A stretch of DNA of 64,000 nt from contig NZ_FNJO01000016.1 in NCBI RefSeq assembly GCF_900104095.1, positions 85,489 to 149,488 of the forward strand, in the 5' to 3' direction. This document shows, piece by piece, positions 17,687 through 25,711 of the stretch (the stretch's first letter is position 1; each line of letters opens with the position of its first letter). The notes beneath the pieces were generated by a model that was not told the DNA's origin, made no database searches, and worked only from the letters and a program-made list of their open reading frames with translations. This DNA is from Ralstonia sp. 25mfcol4.1. Its GTDB lineage: Bacteria; Pseudomonadota; Gammaproteobacteria; Burkholderiales; Burkholderiaceae. A program made the position numbers and the translations under genes.

Positions 17687-18628
17687 CTACAGGTCCAGCA
17701 CGAGCATTCCGGTCCTCGCGCGGGAGCAGCAGGGCAGGAACTGATCATTGGCGGCGCGTTCCTCATCGGTAAGGTAGGCGTCGCGATGATCGGGCGTCCC
17801 AGACAGCACGCGCGTAAGGCAAGTGCCGCAGACACCTTGCTCGCACGAGGTCTGAATCTCCACCCCGTGCTCGGCCAGTGCCTGCACCACGGTCTCGTCC
17901 GCACCGATATCGATGACGCGGCCCGTGCTCTGCACTGTTACCTGGAAGGCGCCGCCGGGGCTGGATGGCGTTTCCGGCGCCGAGAAGTACTCGCGGTGCA
18001 GGCTCGACTCCCTCCAGCCGGCGGCGCGCGCCGTGTCCAGTACGGCCGCCATGAAACCGGTTGGTCCGCAGACGTAGAGATGCGTATCGGCTTGGGGCGA
18101 GGCCAGGAGTCGCTGCAGGTCGGCGCGCTGCCGGTCGTCGTGGTACAGGAATGTGCGTTCGCGCAAGTCGTCACCAGCGATCCGGTCCTGGAATGCCGTG
18201 CTGGCGGCGCTGCGCGTGCAGTAGTGGAACTCGAACGACGCGCCGCTGCGCGCGAGGCTCTGTGCCATTGCCAGGATCGGCGTTACGCCGATGCCTCCAG
18301 CGAGCAGCACGGAATGCCTGGCGTCGGCATGCAAAGGGAAGTGATTCTTCGGCGCGCTGATCTCGAGCATATTCCCGGCCGTGAGCGCATGCATCGCTGC
18401 CGAGCCGCCGCGAGACGCGGCATCGCGCAGCACCCCAAGCTGGTAGCGGTGCGTTTCGGCCGGGTCGTTACAGAGCGAATACTGGCGTACCAGCCCGTTG
18501 CCGAGATGCACGTCGACATGCGCGCCTGCAGTAAAGGGTGGCAACGCGTTGCCATCGGCGGCCACCAGTTCGAACAGGGCGATACCGTCGGCGACCGCCG
18601 TCTTGCTTGCGATCCGAACCTGCATCAT
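17687..18628 (-). CDS. vanB: Vanillate O-demethylase reductase subunit
   Basis: A 313-residue phthalate-dioxygenase-reductase-type flavoprotein that feeds electrons from NADH to VanA. The FMN-binding motif VRQYSLCND is near residue 50, the NAD-binding LLAGGIGVTPILAM near 105 and YVCGPTGFM near 190. A C-terminal plant-type [2Fe-2S] domain contains CEQGVCGTC and a final CC. The start overlaps the vanA stop in an ATGA arrangement, so it is translationally coupled. Longer in-frame readings upstream run through vanA and are artefacts. Confidence 0.95.
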   Translation of the reverse strand: MMQVRIASKTAVADGIALFELVAADGNALPPFTAGAHVDVHLGNGLVRQYSLCNDPAETHRYQLGVLRDAASRGGSAAMHALTAGNMLEISAPKNHFPLHADARHSVLLAGGIGVTPILAMAQSLARSGASFEFHYCTRSAASTAFQDRIAGDDLRERTFLYHDDRQRADLQRLLASPQADTHLYVCGPTGFMAAVLDTARAAGWRESSLHREYFSAPETPSSPGGAFQVTVQSTGRVIDIGADETVVQALAEHGVEIQTSCEQGVCGTCLTRVLSGTPDHRDAYLTDEERAANDQFLPCCSRARTGMLVLDL

Positions 18629-19689
18629 GCCGCTCCCGCCGGTGCAACCGCTTGTGAGGCCTGCGTCTGTTCCTGCGCGAGCAGCCGGTCCAGAATGCGG
18701 CGGGCCTGCACGCCACCGGCGTCGATGTTCAGCTTTAGCAGTGTTCGCGCGGGGTTGGCCAGCAGGTTGCGCTGCTGCGCCTCCAGCATCTCCAGATCCT
18801 CGCCAAAGATCTTGCCCTGGCCTTCGCGGATTGTCGCGGTGAGTGCAGCGTCGTCCGGCTTGAAGTTGCGCGCCATGCCCCAGAAGTACCAGATCGAGGT
18901 CTCCGTCTCTGGCGTGATGAAGTCTACGACGATGCTCGACGCCTTGTGCTCGGCGGGCGCATCGTAGCCACCCTTGCCGGCGTGGGCCACGCCGACCTCG
19001 ATCATCACGTGGCTCGGCGGCGTGAAGCGGCATATCTGCCAGCGGTCGCAGGGCACGTCGTCGGCAAGACCGTTGCCGCGCAACGCGGCGGCCCAGAATG
19101 GCGGTGGCAGTATGCCTTCCATATGGCGGCTAGTGATTACCGAGTTGCCTTCCACGCGCGTATCCGGTGCGGATTCCTCGATCTCTGCCTGGCCGATGCT
19201 TGACGCGTGCACGTAGGTCTCGTGCGTCAGGTCCATCAGGTTGTCGATCATCAGGCGATAGTCGCAGCCGATGTGGTACAGCCCGCCGCCATGCGCCCAC
19301 TCGGGGCTCACCGCCCATTCGAGATGGGGGATCAGCGCGTCATCGGCCAGCGCGGCATCGCCGGGCCACACCCAGACGAAGCCATATCGCTCCACGGCGG
19401 GGTAGTTGCGGATCGACGGAAAACCGCCAACGCGCTGGCCGGCCATGGCCTTGCATTTGCCATCGCGGCCCATTGTCAGGCCGTGATAGCCACAGACCAG
19501 CTGCCCTTGGCGCACGAAACCGAGTGACAGCGGCGCTCCGCGATGCGGACAGAAGTCCTCCAGCGCGGCGACGCAGCCGGTGCCATCTCGGTACAGCACC
19601 ATCTTCTCGTTGCAGATTGTGCGGCCGAGTGGCTTGTCATTGAGTTCATCGGGCGTGCAGGCCACATACCATGTGTTTTTTAAGAACAT
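18625..19689 (-). CDS. vanA: Vanillate O-demethylase oxygenase subunit
   Basis: A 354-residue Rieske non-heme iron monooxygenase that demethylates vanillate to protocatechuate and formaldehyde. The Rieske ligands are C47/H49 (FCPHRGAPLSLG) and C66/H69 (CGYHG). The mononuclear iron site is in NLMDLTHETYVHASS near residue 149. It begins MFLKNTWYVACTPDEL, the canonical VanA opening. vanB overlaps its end, and a GntR regulator gene lies 78 bases upstream on the same strand. It continues the pathway opened by ech-vdh-fcs. No protocatechuate ring-cleavage or formaldehyde-detoxification genes are in the window. Confidence 0.96.
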   Translation of the reverse strand: MFLKNTWYVACTPDELNDKPLGRTICNEKMVLYRDGTGCVAALEDFCPHRGAPLSLGFVRQGQLVCGYHGLTMGRDGKCKAMAGQRVGGFPSIRNYPAVERYGFVWVWPGDAALADDALIPHLEWAVSPEWAHGGGLYHIGCDYRLMIDNLMDLTHETYVHASSIGQAEIEESAPDTRVEGNSVITSRHMEGILPPPFWAAALRGNGLADDVPCDRWQICRFTPPSHVMIEVGVAHAGKGGYDAPAEHKASSIVVDFITPETETSIWYFWGMARNFKPDDAALTATIREGQGKIFGEDLEMLEAQQRNLLANPARTLLKLNIDAGGVQARRILDRLLAQEQTQASQAVAPAGAA

Positions 19690-19767
19690 GACTTTCCCCT
19701 CCCGGCGCGCGTGGCGCCAGGATCCTTTGGTTGACGAAGAGCGTGGTGAAGGAACCCGCGTAGCGGG

Positions 19768-20544
19768 TCAGGCGGTACGGCCGGCGCGCCGAATCAGGCT
19801 GCCGCCAAGTACCTGTGACATTGCCTGCTGGTTCTGCAATGCGAACTTCAGGTTTCGGTTGGCGATGCGGCTGTGCTCGCGCATTAGCGCCTCGGCACGC
19901 GCGCCTTCGCGCTGTTCGATGGCCTCGACCACCGCGCAGTGCTGGGACTGCGCCAGCAGCAGCATCTCGCGCGCGCTTTCGTCGATCGACTGCACCATGA
20001 CGAAGGCGCTCGCGGAAGCGAACGGCAGGCTCGTCACCTTGTCGATCTGGCGTGCAACGAGCCCGCTGCCGCAGGCCTCGGCCAGCAATTGGTGAAAACG
20101 CGCGTTGAGGTCGACGTACTGCGAGAATTTCACGGCGGTCAGTTCGCCGGTCAGTGCGGTGTCGATCTGCGCTATGACATCGCGCATGGCGTGAAGAAGA
20201 CTCGTGCTAACGCCACGTTCGGCGGCGAGGCGCGCGGCCAGACCCTCCATCGTGCCGCGCAGTTCGATCGCATCGCTGATTTCGTTCTCGTCGAACGAGC
20301 GTACGGCGAAGCCGCCGGACGGGATCGGCTCGACAAGCCCTTCCTCCTGCAGCCGGATCAGTGCCGCGCGGATTGGCGTCCGCGATACGCCAAGGCGCTC
20401 CGACACCCATACTTCCGAAATGCGTGCACCGGGCGGCAGTTCGCCGCCAAGAATCAGTTCGCGAAGGCCGAGCAGGGCGCGAACGGCCTGGGACGTGCTG
20501 GTGCCCGCCTTACCGTCGCCGACGTTGTGGTTGTCCGTATCCAT
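19768..20544 (-). CDS. GntR/FadR-family regulator (VanR-like)
   Basis: A 258-residue regulator with an N-terminal GntR winged HTH (PGARISEVWVSERLGVSRTP, residues ~40-80) and an all-helical FCD effector domain. The FCD metal/ligand residues D-x3-R/H are recognisable (DLNARFHQLL, later SQHCAVVEAI). A start at 20544 (MDTDNHNVG) has GGAG eight bases upstream; an in-frame ATG at 20592 would add 16 residues. It lies directly upstream of vanAB on the same strand, the usual position for VanR, which represses van genes until vanillate binds. A nested palindromic operator candidate lies upstream at 20604-20624. Confidence 0.9.
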   Translation of the reverse strand: MDTDNHNVGDGKAGTSTSQAVRALLGLRELILGGELPPGARISEVWVSERLGVSRTPIRAALIRLQEEGLVEPIPSGGFAVRSFDENEISDAIELRGTMEGLAARLAAERGVSTSLLHAMRDVIAQIDTALTGELTAVKFSQYVDLNARFHQLLAEACGSGLVARQIDKVTSLPFASASAFVMVQSIDESAREMLLLAQSQHCAVVEAIEQREGARAEALMREHSRIANRNLKFALQNQQAMSQVLGGSLIRRAGRTA

Positions 20545-20603
20545 CAGGATGTCTCCGTGGGGCGAGCCGCGCTGGACCAGGCGGCGTTTCATTGCGTTGT
20601 TGT

Positions 20604-20624
20604 ATACAGACTGTATTCAGTCTG
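20604..20624. promoter_or_regulatory. Nested palindromes, candidate GntR/VanR operator
   Basis: Two overlapping inverted repeats are read directly. ATACAG-A-CTGTAT at 20604-20616 is perfect around one central base. CAGACTG-TATT-CAGTCTG at 20607-20624 has 7-bp arms. They lie ~60 bases upstream of the chosen GntR start, or 12 bases upstream of the alternative start at 20592. FadR-subfamily GntR proteins typically bind short palindromes of this kind, so autoregulation is the natural reading. Confidence 0.6.
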
Positions 20625-20827
20625 CGCTGCAATGACAAGAGACGGCTCCGGAATCGAGGGTAAACGTTAAGAAAATTGACTGAATTTCTGAGGGAAAGGC
20701 GCTTCAGCGGAAAAGCTGGATACAACAATAGATTGAGGTCGCTCGGCCCGCTGCCCGCCGCGCTATGGCGGCAAGGTGGTGTGCAGTCGTAAAGCCATGC
20801 CCTCGATCGAGCGAGGGGTACCCGCTT

Positions 20828-21331
20828 TCAGCGCAGGTTACGCGCGCACGTTTTCAGCAGCTCTTGCAACATGGCTGCATGCGCGGCATCGATTCCGTCC
20901 AGCATGTCCCGCTCCATCGCTGCAACCGTGTCATCGCATTGCCGAAGCAAAGCCCGTGCGCTGTCGGTGAGGCTGAGCAGTACGATGCGCCCGTGCAATG
21001 GGTCGGGCTGGCGCACGATCCAGCCACGCGCTTCCATCGTCTTGACCACCTCATTGGCTGACTGAGGCGAGATGAGCGAGCGTTCGGCCAGCTGGGCGTT
21101 GGAAGTCGGGCCACGCGCATGCAACACGGAAAGGGCCGTGAACTGCGGGAGGGTCAGCCCGTGGGGGGCCAGCACCTCGCCGAGGCGGCGCTTGACGATT
21201 CGGTCGGTGCGCCCAATCAGGTAAGGCAACCGACTAGGCAGCGCCGTCGGGGCCTGCGCCTCCGACGGCGCCCTGTCTTTTGTCTTCTCGGTCGTTTGTG
21301 CCGAAGATGCCTTCGTGGTCCGGCGTGTCAT
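20828..21331 (-). CDS. MarR-family transcriptional regulator
   Basis: A 167-residue winged-helix regulator. The conserved core starts at RLPYLIGRTDRIVKRRLGEVLAPHGLTLPQFTALSVL. It continues with the recognition helix in LISPQSANEVVKTME and the wing (DPLHGRIVLLSLTDSARALL). MarR proteins of this type (HcaR, FerR and CouR groups) commonly repress hydroxycinnamate catabolic operons and respond to the hydroxycinnamoyl-CoA thioester. Its position next to the van/ferulate island supports that role, but its target is not proven. The start is placed at MTRRTTKASSA; an in-frame start further upstream (21469) would add a long low-complexity tail and is less likely. Confidence 0.85.
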   Translation of the reverse strand: MTRRTTKASSAQTTEKTKDRAPSEAQAPTALPSRLPYLIGRTDRIVKRRLGEVLAPHGLTLPQFTALSVLHARGPTSNAQLAERSLISPQSANEVVKTMEARGWIVRQPDPLHGRIVLLSLTDSARALLRQCDDTVAAMERDMLDGIDAAHAAMLQELLKTCARNLR

Positions 21332-21823
21332 TCTGGTCGTCTGTCCTGTCTTGGGTGCGGGAAGGTCTTTCCCTTCTCCGCGTCGGGTGTTCCAAGGTAA
21401 GGATGATATGCGAATAACAGGTGACCTGACATCCGGTTGATGCGGCGGACGCCGTGAAGGCATGCCCACCGCCGAAATGTCGCTCTACCCCCCCGCCCGC
21501 GCGACGCGGGATACCGTGCCGGCGCCACAATGCCGGCTGCACCGGGGCATCACAATGCGTTTGTTGGAGCTGGTGCGCGGTCGCATCATGGAGCAGCGCG
21601 GTGCCGACGTCACCGTGCCATCGGTGAGCCGGGACAACGCCTCATGTGGGGGCGGCGCAAGGTAAAGGTGGCGGTGTCCAAGCTGGAAGACGAAACCGCC
21701 CGGGCCCACGCTGGCTTCTCGAAGTAGAGAAAGCGGGAGGCCCCGGCACGGCCGACGCAAGCGCTAGGGATAACAGGAGATTGCGTATGCTGACCCAATG
21801 TCGGTCTGTTAATACGCGAGGTT
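21332..21823. other. Non-coding stretch, nothing convincing
   Basis: About 490 bases between the MarR gene and the end of the binding-protein gene. Open frames here overlap one another, lack ribosome-binding sites and have no protein-like composition. Only the beginning may belong to the MarR leader. The segment 21765-21777 resembles the first 13 bases of the I-SceI site but is incomplete. Confidence 0.5.
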
Positions 21824-22645
21824 TCAGTTATTGTTGAGAGGCGTCAACCCCGTTGCCTTGATGAGTTTTGCATTCGACGGCGCCGCCAGATATTGGATGA
21901 ACGCTTTGGCATCGGCGCTACGCTTGCTGCCTTTGACGATGGCTGCAGCGTACGGTGTGATGCGCTGTAATTCGTCAGGCAGCTCAGCGACGATGTCGAT
22001 ACCGTGGACTGGCTGGAGCTCACTATGTTGCTGGCATCCGAATGCAGCTTCCCCTTTCGCCAGTATCTCTCCGACGGGTGTCGCCGGGATTTGCTTGCCC
22101 TTCTTTTTCACTTCCGCCTCGATCCCCAGGCGAGCCAGGAGCTCGCCCTGAATGTACTCGCCGCTCGCACTGTCGGACCATGCGATGGAAGGGGCGTCGA
22201 GAAAGGCCTGACGCACCGACGCCACGGTGCGCAAGTCGGGTCGGGGTTTGCCGGCAGGCACAGCGCAGGCAATCCTGGAATTGGCGATAACGACTTTGCT
22301 ACCGGGTTCCAGTTTGCCGCTATCCATCAGTTTATCTAGCGCACCCCCCACCATGATCACCACGTCGATCGGTTCCGCACGTGCCAAGCGGGCGGGGATC
22401 GCGTTGTTGGTCTTGCCCATGGACGGCCCGAATGTGAGAGTGACCGGAACCGAAGGGTTTTCTTTGTTGTAGCGGCTCGTAAGCTCCTTGGCTGCCTCAG
22501 CGAAGCCTCCGGACGTGACGGCGATAAGGTCGCTTGCGTGTGCAGGCGAGGACAAGAGCAGTGCGAGTACGGAGACCGAGGTGCAGGCGAACCGTGCGGC
22601 GATGCTGCTGCTGGGGTCTGGGCGTGCTGTGAGGGGTCGTTTCAT
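21824..22645 (-). CDS. ModA-like periplasmic substrate-binding protein
   Basis: A 273-residue protein with a signal peptide (ARFACTSVSVLALLLSSPAHA) and a type-2 periplasmic-binding domain of the molybdate-binding (ModA) superfamily. Characteristic blocks are DLIAVTSGGFAEAAKELTSRYNK, TFGPSMGKTNNAIPARLARAEPIDVVIM and a late AFIQYLAAPSNAKLIKATGLTP. No ABC permease or ATPase is adjacent, so it is an orphan of the kind often named molybdate-like or extracellular solute-binding. The divergent LysR gene at 22731 is the likely regulator. The ligand may be an organic acid rather than an oxyanion. Confidence 0.85.
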   Translation of the reverse strand: MKRPLTARPDPSSSIAARFACTSVSVLALLLSSPAHASDLIAVTSGGFAEAAKELTSRYNKENPSVPVTLTFGPSMGKTNNAIPARLARAEPIDVVIMVGGALDKLMDSGKLEPGSKVVIANSRIACAVPAGKPRPDLRTVASVRQAFLDAPSIAWSDSASGEYIQGELLARLGIEAEVKKKGKQIPATPVGEILAKGEAAFGCQQHSELQPVHGIDIVAELPDELQRITPYAAAIVKGSKRSADAKAFIQYLAAPSNAKLIKATGLTPLNNN

Positions 22646-22730
22646 TGTCGTTCTGCGGCAGGGTTTGGGCGCATCTATACTCGCCGGACATCAGCATTTT
22701 TGCAATTGCAATGTCTGCAATGAACATTCC

Positions 22731-23666
22731 ATGAAACAGAACGATCTCGATCTGAACCAACTGAGAGCCTTCCTTGAAGTTGCCGACAGGAAGAGCTTTC
22801 GGCGGGCGGCAGAGGAGCTCTGCATTTCGGCTCCGGCGTTAAGCCGACGTGTAGAGCTGTTGGAAGAGCGATTGGGCGCGCGGTTGCTGGCGCGCACTTC
22901 GCGCTCCGTGCGATTGACCGAGGTTGGGGCTTCGTACCGGGATAGGGCGCGTGCTGCGCTAGACGACCTCGATGCTGCGACATTTTTCGTAAGACGGACA
23001 GCGGCGGGGTCGTCCGGACGGGTGACCGTGTCCTGCATTCCGTCTGTGGCATCAGGAGTCATTCCAAAGGCGCTGCTCGCCGCCGAAGAAGGCCTGCCGG
23101 GAGTCCGCGTGCGCGTCATCGACGATTCGGCCGCCATCGCCATTGCCAAGGTGCGGGATGGCGAGGCGGATTTCGGGGTCGCTTTCCTGCCGGAGCCGGT
23201 GGCGGAGACGGTTTTCGACCCAGTAGTGGAGGATCCCTTCGTACTGGTTGTCGCCAAGAGCCACCGGCTTGCCACACATCGAAGCGTCCGATTGGCGTCC
23301 CTCGGCGATGAGACCTGGATCGCGCTAGGCCGGAATAGCGGAAACCGACATCTCGTCAATCGCGCGCTTGCAGACCATGGCATCTATCTGCCCTATACAC
23401 ATGAGGCGGCTCACATCGCGTCGCTGTTGGCGCTCGTGGAAGCCGGCATCGGTATTGCCCTGTTGCCGAGGCTTGCCGCACGAAGCAATGCGAATACAAG
23501 GGTCATCAAACTGTCGGACTTCTCGCTCGCCCGGACAATCGGCATTGTGAGCAATCCGGCGCGACGTCTTTCCCCGCATGCGGAGGTCTTCCGGAACAGG
23601 GTTGAGGCTAGCCTCCGGAGCGCGTGGGTTTCGGATCGCGCTGTCAGCCGTCGGAGCGACAGGTGA
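22731..23666 (+). CDS. LysR-family transcriptional regulator
   Basis: A 311-residue LysR regulator with its HTH at residues ~4-63 (DLDLNQLRAFLEVADRKSF, ISAPALSRRVELLEERLG) followed by an effector-binding domain. The start MKQNDLDLNQL was chosen because the family HTH begins there; longer frames run upstream into the divergent gene. It lies 85 bases from the start of the orphan binding-protein gene and is divergent from it. This is a standard LysR/target layout. Confidence 0.92.
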   Translation: MKQNDLDLNQLRAFLEVADRKSFRRAAEELCISAPALSRRVELLEERLGARLLARTSRSVRLTEVGASYRDRARAALDDLDAATFFVRRTAAGSSGRVTVSCIPSVASGVIPKALLAAEEGLPGVRVRVIDDSAAIAIAKVRDGEADFGVAFLPEPVAETVFDPVVEDPFVLVVAKSHRLATHRSVRLASLGDETWIALGRNSGNRHLVNRALADHGIYLPYTHEAAHIASLLALVEAGIGIALLPRLAARSNANTRVIKLSDFSLARTIGIVSNPARRLSPHAEVFRNRVEASLRSAWVSDRAVSRRSDR

Positions 23667-23758
23667 CTTAACATCCACAGCCGTAAACGGCATCGGCACG
23701 GATAGACCCATCCCATTTCCCCTGAAACATCTGGTTACATTTGACGATCCGGCACGCT

Positions 23759-23787
23759 CTTGAAGAGCTTGCGTGCCGTCTCTATTT
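23759..23787 (+). promoter_or_regulatory. Candidate RpoH (heat-shock) promoter of groES copy
   Basis: CTTGAAG at 23759 is followed after 16 bases by CTATTT at 23782. The same pair with identical spacing occurs upstream of the first Hsp20 gene (24429-24457). RpoH promoters have a CTTGAAA-like -35 and a CCCCATnT-like -10; the -35 match is good and the -10 match partial. The promoter would give a leader of roughly 100 bases before the groES start. The first part overlaps a palindrome GCTCTT-G-AAGAGC at 23756-23768. Confidence 0.45.
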
Positions 23788-23891
23788 CGCTCGCTGCCAG
23801 CCATGGCAGACTTTCGATGTGCGAGTTGTTGCCAGGCGCGTCGATAGTCAGGTTCTTATATTGGTGATCTGTTATCGCTAAGGAGATGGAA

Positions 23892-24218
23892 ATGAAGATT
23901 CGTCCCCTCGACGACCGGGTTATCGTCAAGCGAATCGAACAGCAGCGGCCCGCGGTCTCGGGCATCGTGATGCCTGAGTCCGCTACTGAAACGCCCGAAC
24001 AGGGCGAACTCGCAGCGGTCGGCATAGGCCCGCAGCTCCAGGACGGAACGAAGGGCCCGCCCCAACTGAAGGTTGGGAACCTCGTAGTCTTCCGGAAGCA
24101 TGTTGGGCAGACCGTGCAGGCGGACGGCGAAGCGCTGCTCGTCATGCGTGAGGAAGACGCCGTGGGCGTTCTCAACGGTCAGGCGGATATAGCTTCGCAG
24201 CCTTTGCAGGCTGCCTGA
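23892..24218 (+). CDS. groES: Co-chaperonin GroES (Cpn10), orphan accessory copy
   Basis: A 108-residue Cpn10. It opens MKIRPLDDRVIVKR, has the mobile loop region (RPAVSGIVMPESATETPEQGE), and continues GDGxx-like and VLxxRxED-like segments (LLVMREEDAVGVLNG). It is longer than usual (~96) owing to a C-terminal tail ending LQAA. The start at 23892 is chosen because AAGGAG lies six bases upstream; the ATG at 23886 touches that site. No groEL follows, so it must either cap a chaperonin encoded elsewhere or act separately. It opens a small chaperone island with two Hsp20 genes and is divergent in sequence from housekeeping GroES. Confidence 0.9.
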   Translation: MKIRPLDDRVIVKRIEQQRPAVSGIVMPESATETPEQGELAAVGIGPQLQDGTKGPPQLKVGNLVVFRKHVGQTVQADGEALLVMREEDAVGVLNGQADIASQPLQAA

Positions 24219-24585
24219 CCCAGGCAAACCAAGGTTTAACGCACTCACCCCGGGCAGGTGGCATACAAGGCAAAGTCTTGTCCCGACGAGGTCGACTCGT
24301 TTATTGCTCCTTTGAATGGGGATGTGCTCCGGTTTGGCTGGAGCAATCAGATCGTCATGATGTCTGTGGGTGCATTTTCTTGAAATAAAGCCGAAGTGAA
24401 AGGCAGCGGCTGGGTGTCTTTTGAGACTCTTGAAGTTGCCGTTTTCTGTTGCTATTTTTATTTCCGCTCAGGCAGTCGCGATGTCGCGCTGCGTGTTTCT
24501 GTTTGTTTGCCGGGCAGTGAGGGCAGGTGAATGGGAGCGCGTGATGCCCCTCACTCCTCGCTGCGCTCCACAGGAGGATACGACC
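24219..24585 (+). promoter_or_regulatory. Intergenic region with second RpoH-like promoter
   Basis: These 367 bases contain no convincing gene. CTTGAAG at 24429 and CTATTT at 24452 repeat the element upstream of groES with the same 16-base gap. A further CTTGAAA at 24379 has no matching -10. The Hsp20 gene follows after a long leader with a strong AGGAGG. The element suggests independent heat-shock transcription of the Hsp20 pair. Confidence 0.45.
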
Positions 24586-25026
24586 ATGACTGACGCACTC
24601 TTCGGAACCGATCTCTTCGACGAGTTCGATCGTCTGCAAAGGCAGATGACCGGCCTGTTTGGAGGGTTTCCTTCCAGCATCCGCGCCGGCCGCACTGGCG
24701 CATTTCCTGCCATAAACATCGGAGCCACTGACGACTCGATCGAGATCGTGGCATTTGCTCCTGGACTCAAGCAGGAAGACATTGAAGTCACCATTGACCG
24801 TGGTCTGTTGACGATCAGCGGCGAACGACGACCGCTCTGGCAGCACGATATGCCGGAGTCAAGGCGTTACGCGCAGGAGCGCTTTGTCGGCGCGTTCAGA
24901 AGGGTCATTGAATTGCCCGAGGGCGCGGATCCTGACAAGGTCCAGGCACGCTATGCCAACGGTTGTCTTTCAGTGAGCGTGGGTAAGCGCGAGGCGTCGA
25001 GGCCGCGTGCAATCACCGTTCAATAA
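24586..25026 (+). CDS. Hsp20/alpha-crystallin small heat-shock protein
   Basis: A 146-residue ATP-independent holdase. The alpha-crystallin domain occupies residues ~45-140: FPAINIGATDDSIEIVAFAPGLKQEDIEVTID, LTISGERR, RYAQERFVGAFRRVIELPEG and YANGCLSVSVGKRE. The N-terminal arm (ALFGTDLFDEFDRLQRQMTG) is typical of class A bacterial sHsps. The start follows AGGAGG by seven bases; the longer in-frame reading from 24421 has no family support. The second Hsp20 starts 16 bases after its stop, so the two are co-transcribed. Confidence 0.94.
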   Translation: MTDALFGTDLFDEFDRLQRQMTGLFGGFPSSIRAGRTGAFPAINIGATDDSIEIVAFAPGLKQEDIEVTIDRGLLTISGERRPLWQHDMPESRRYAQERFVGAFRRVIELPEGADPDKVQARYANGCLSVSVGKREASRPRAITVQ

Positions 25027-25042
25027 CGTGAAGGAGGCTGCC

Positions 25043-25450
25043 ATGAACGATAACACCCAACTCGCACAACGTAACGATGGTGCCGTGGTCCAACGCCCTG
25101 AAGAGAAGGGCGTGCGGAAAATCACCTTGGTCCCTGCAGTGGACATTGTGGAAGACGTCAACGGCGTGACGCTGTGGGCTGACCTGCCTGGCGTGAGCCG
25201 CGAGAACCTCCAGGTCAGTTTCAACGACGGTGCGCTGCATATCGAAGGGCAAGCGATTGTGCCGACGCCCTCGAGTCTTCGTGTGCAACATGCGGAAATC
25301 CGTCAGCCTCACTTTGCGAGATCGTTCTCCTTAAGTCCGGATCTGGATGCTGCGCAGATCGGCGCGGTGTTGCAAGACGGCGTGCTGAAACTGACTATCC
25401 CTCGACGTGAGGAAGCGAGACCGCGCCGCATCCCGGTCAACCTGGCTTAG
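25043..25450 (+). CDS. Hsp20/alpha-crystallin small heat-shock protein (second)
   Basis: A 135-residue sHsp with a charged N-terminus (NDNTQLAQRNDGAVVQRPEEKG) and a full alpha-crystallin domain (PAVDIVEDVNGVTLWADLPGVSRENLQVSF, LHIEGQ, FARSFSLSPDLD, LQDGVLKLTIPRRE). It belongs to a different sub-branch from the preceding gene, as in IbpA/IbpB-like or LHR-type pairs where the two form mixed oligomers. It is preceded by AAGGAGG and lies 16 bases after the first Hsp20 stop. A 15-bp perfect stem-loop follows at 25567. Confidence 0.94.
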   Translation: MNDNTQLAQRNDGAVVQRPEEKGVRKITLVPAVDIVEDVNGVTLWADLPGVSRENLQVSFNDGALHIEGQAIVPTPSSLRVQHAEIRQPHFARSFSLSPDLDAAQIGAVLQDGVLKLTIPRREEARPRRIPVNLA

Positions 25451-25566
25451 GCGCTTGGTGTCCTAACGGATCATTCGACGTTCGGGGACATCCAATAGCG
25501 GTGTTTCACGGCATACGAAGCGCCACCGCCCGTACAGTTCCTTCGGTCAGTACGAGGCGCGGCAAA

Positions 25567-25604
25567 GCCGACCAAGGCGAATCTTCATGTTCGCCTTGGT
25601 CGGC
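25567..25604. terminator. Long perfect hairpin after the Hsp20 pair
   Basis: A 15-bp perfect inverted repeat (GCCGACCAAGGCGAA, loop of 8, complementary arm) is read at 25567-25581 and 25590-25604. No T-tract follows on either side. It sits ~115 bases after the second Hsp20 stop, so it most likely ends or stabilises that transcript. A protein-binding site or small-RNA element cannot be excluded. Confidence 0.6.
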
Positions 25605-25711
25605 ATGCTTCACAGCCTGGGTTCGCTCCGGCAAATCGACGGGAACCCTGGCGATCGGAAAGCGCATTCCACGCGTAGAGACAAATATCAGATTGACGCA
25701 CAGAGGTTGTC

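Noticed and set aside
17687..19033. Long frame (448 codons) covering vanB and upstream sequence
   Set aside because: Its upstream third lies inside vanA in another frame; the coupled start at 18628 gives the correct VanB length.
21765..21777. Sequence TAGGGATAACAGG resembling the I-SceI homing endonuclease site
   Set aside because: Only the first 13 of 18 bases match and the remainder differs; no homing endonuclease gene or intron is nearby.
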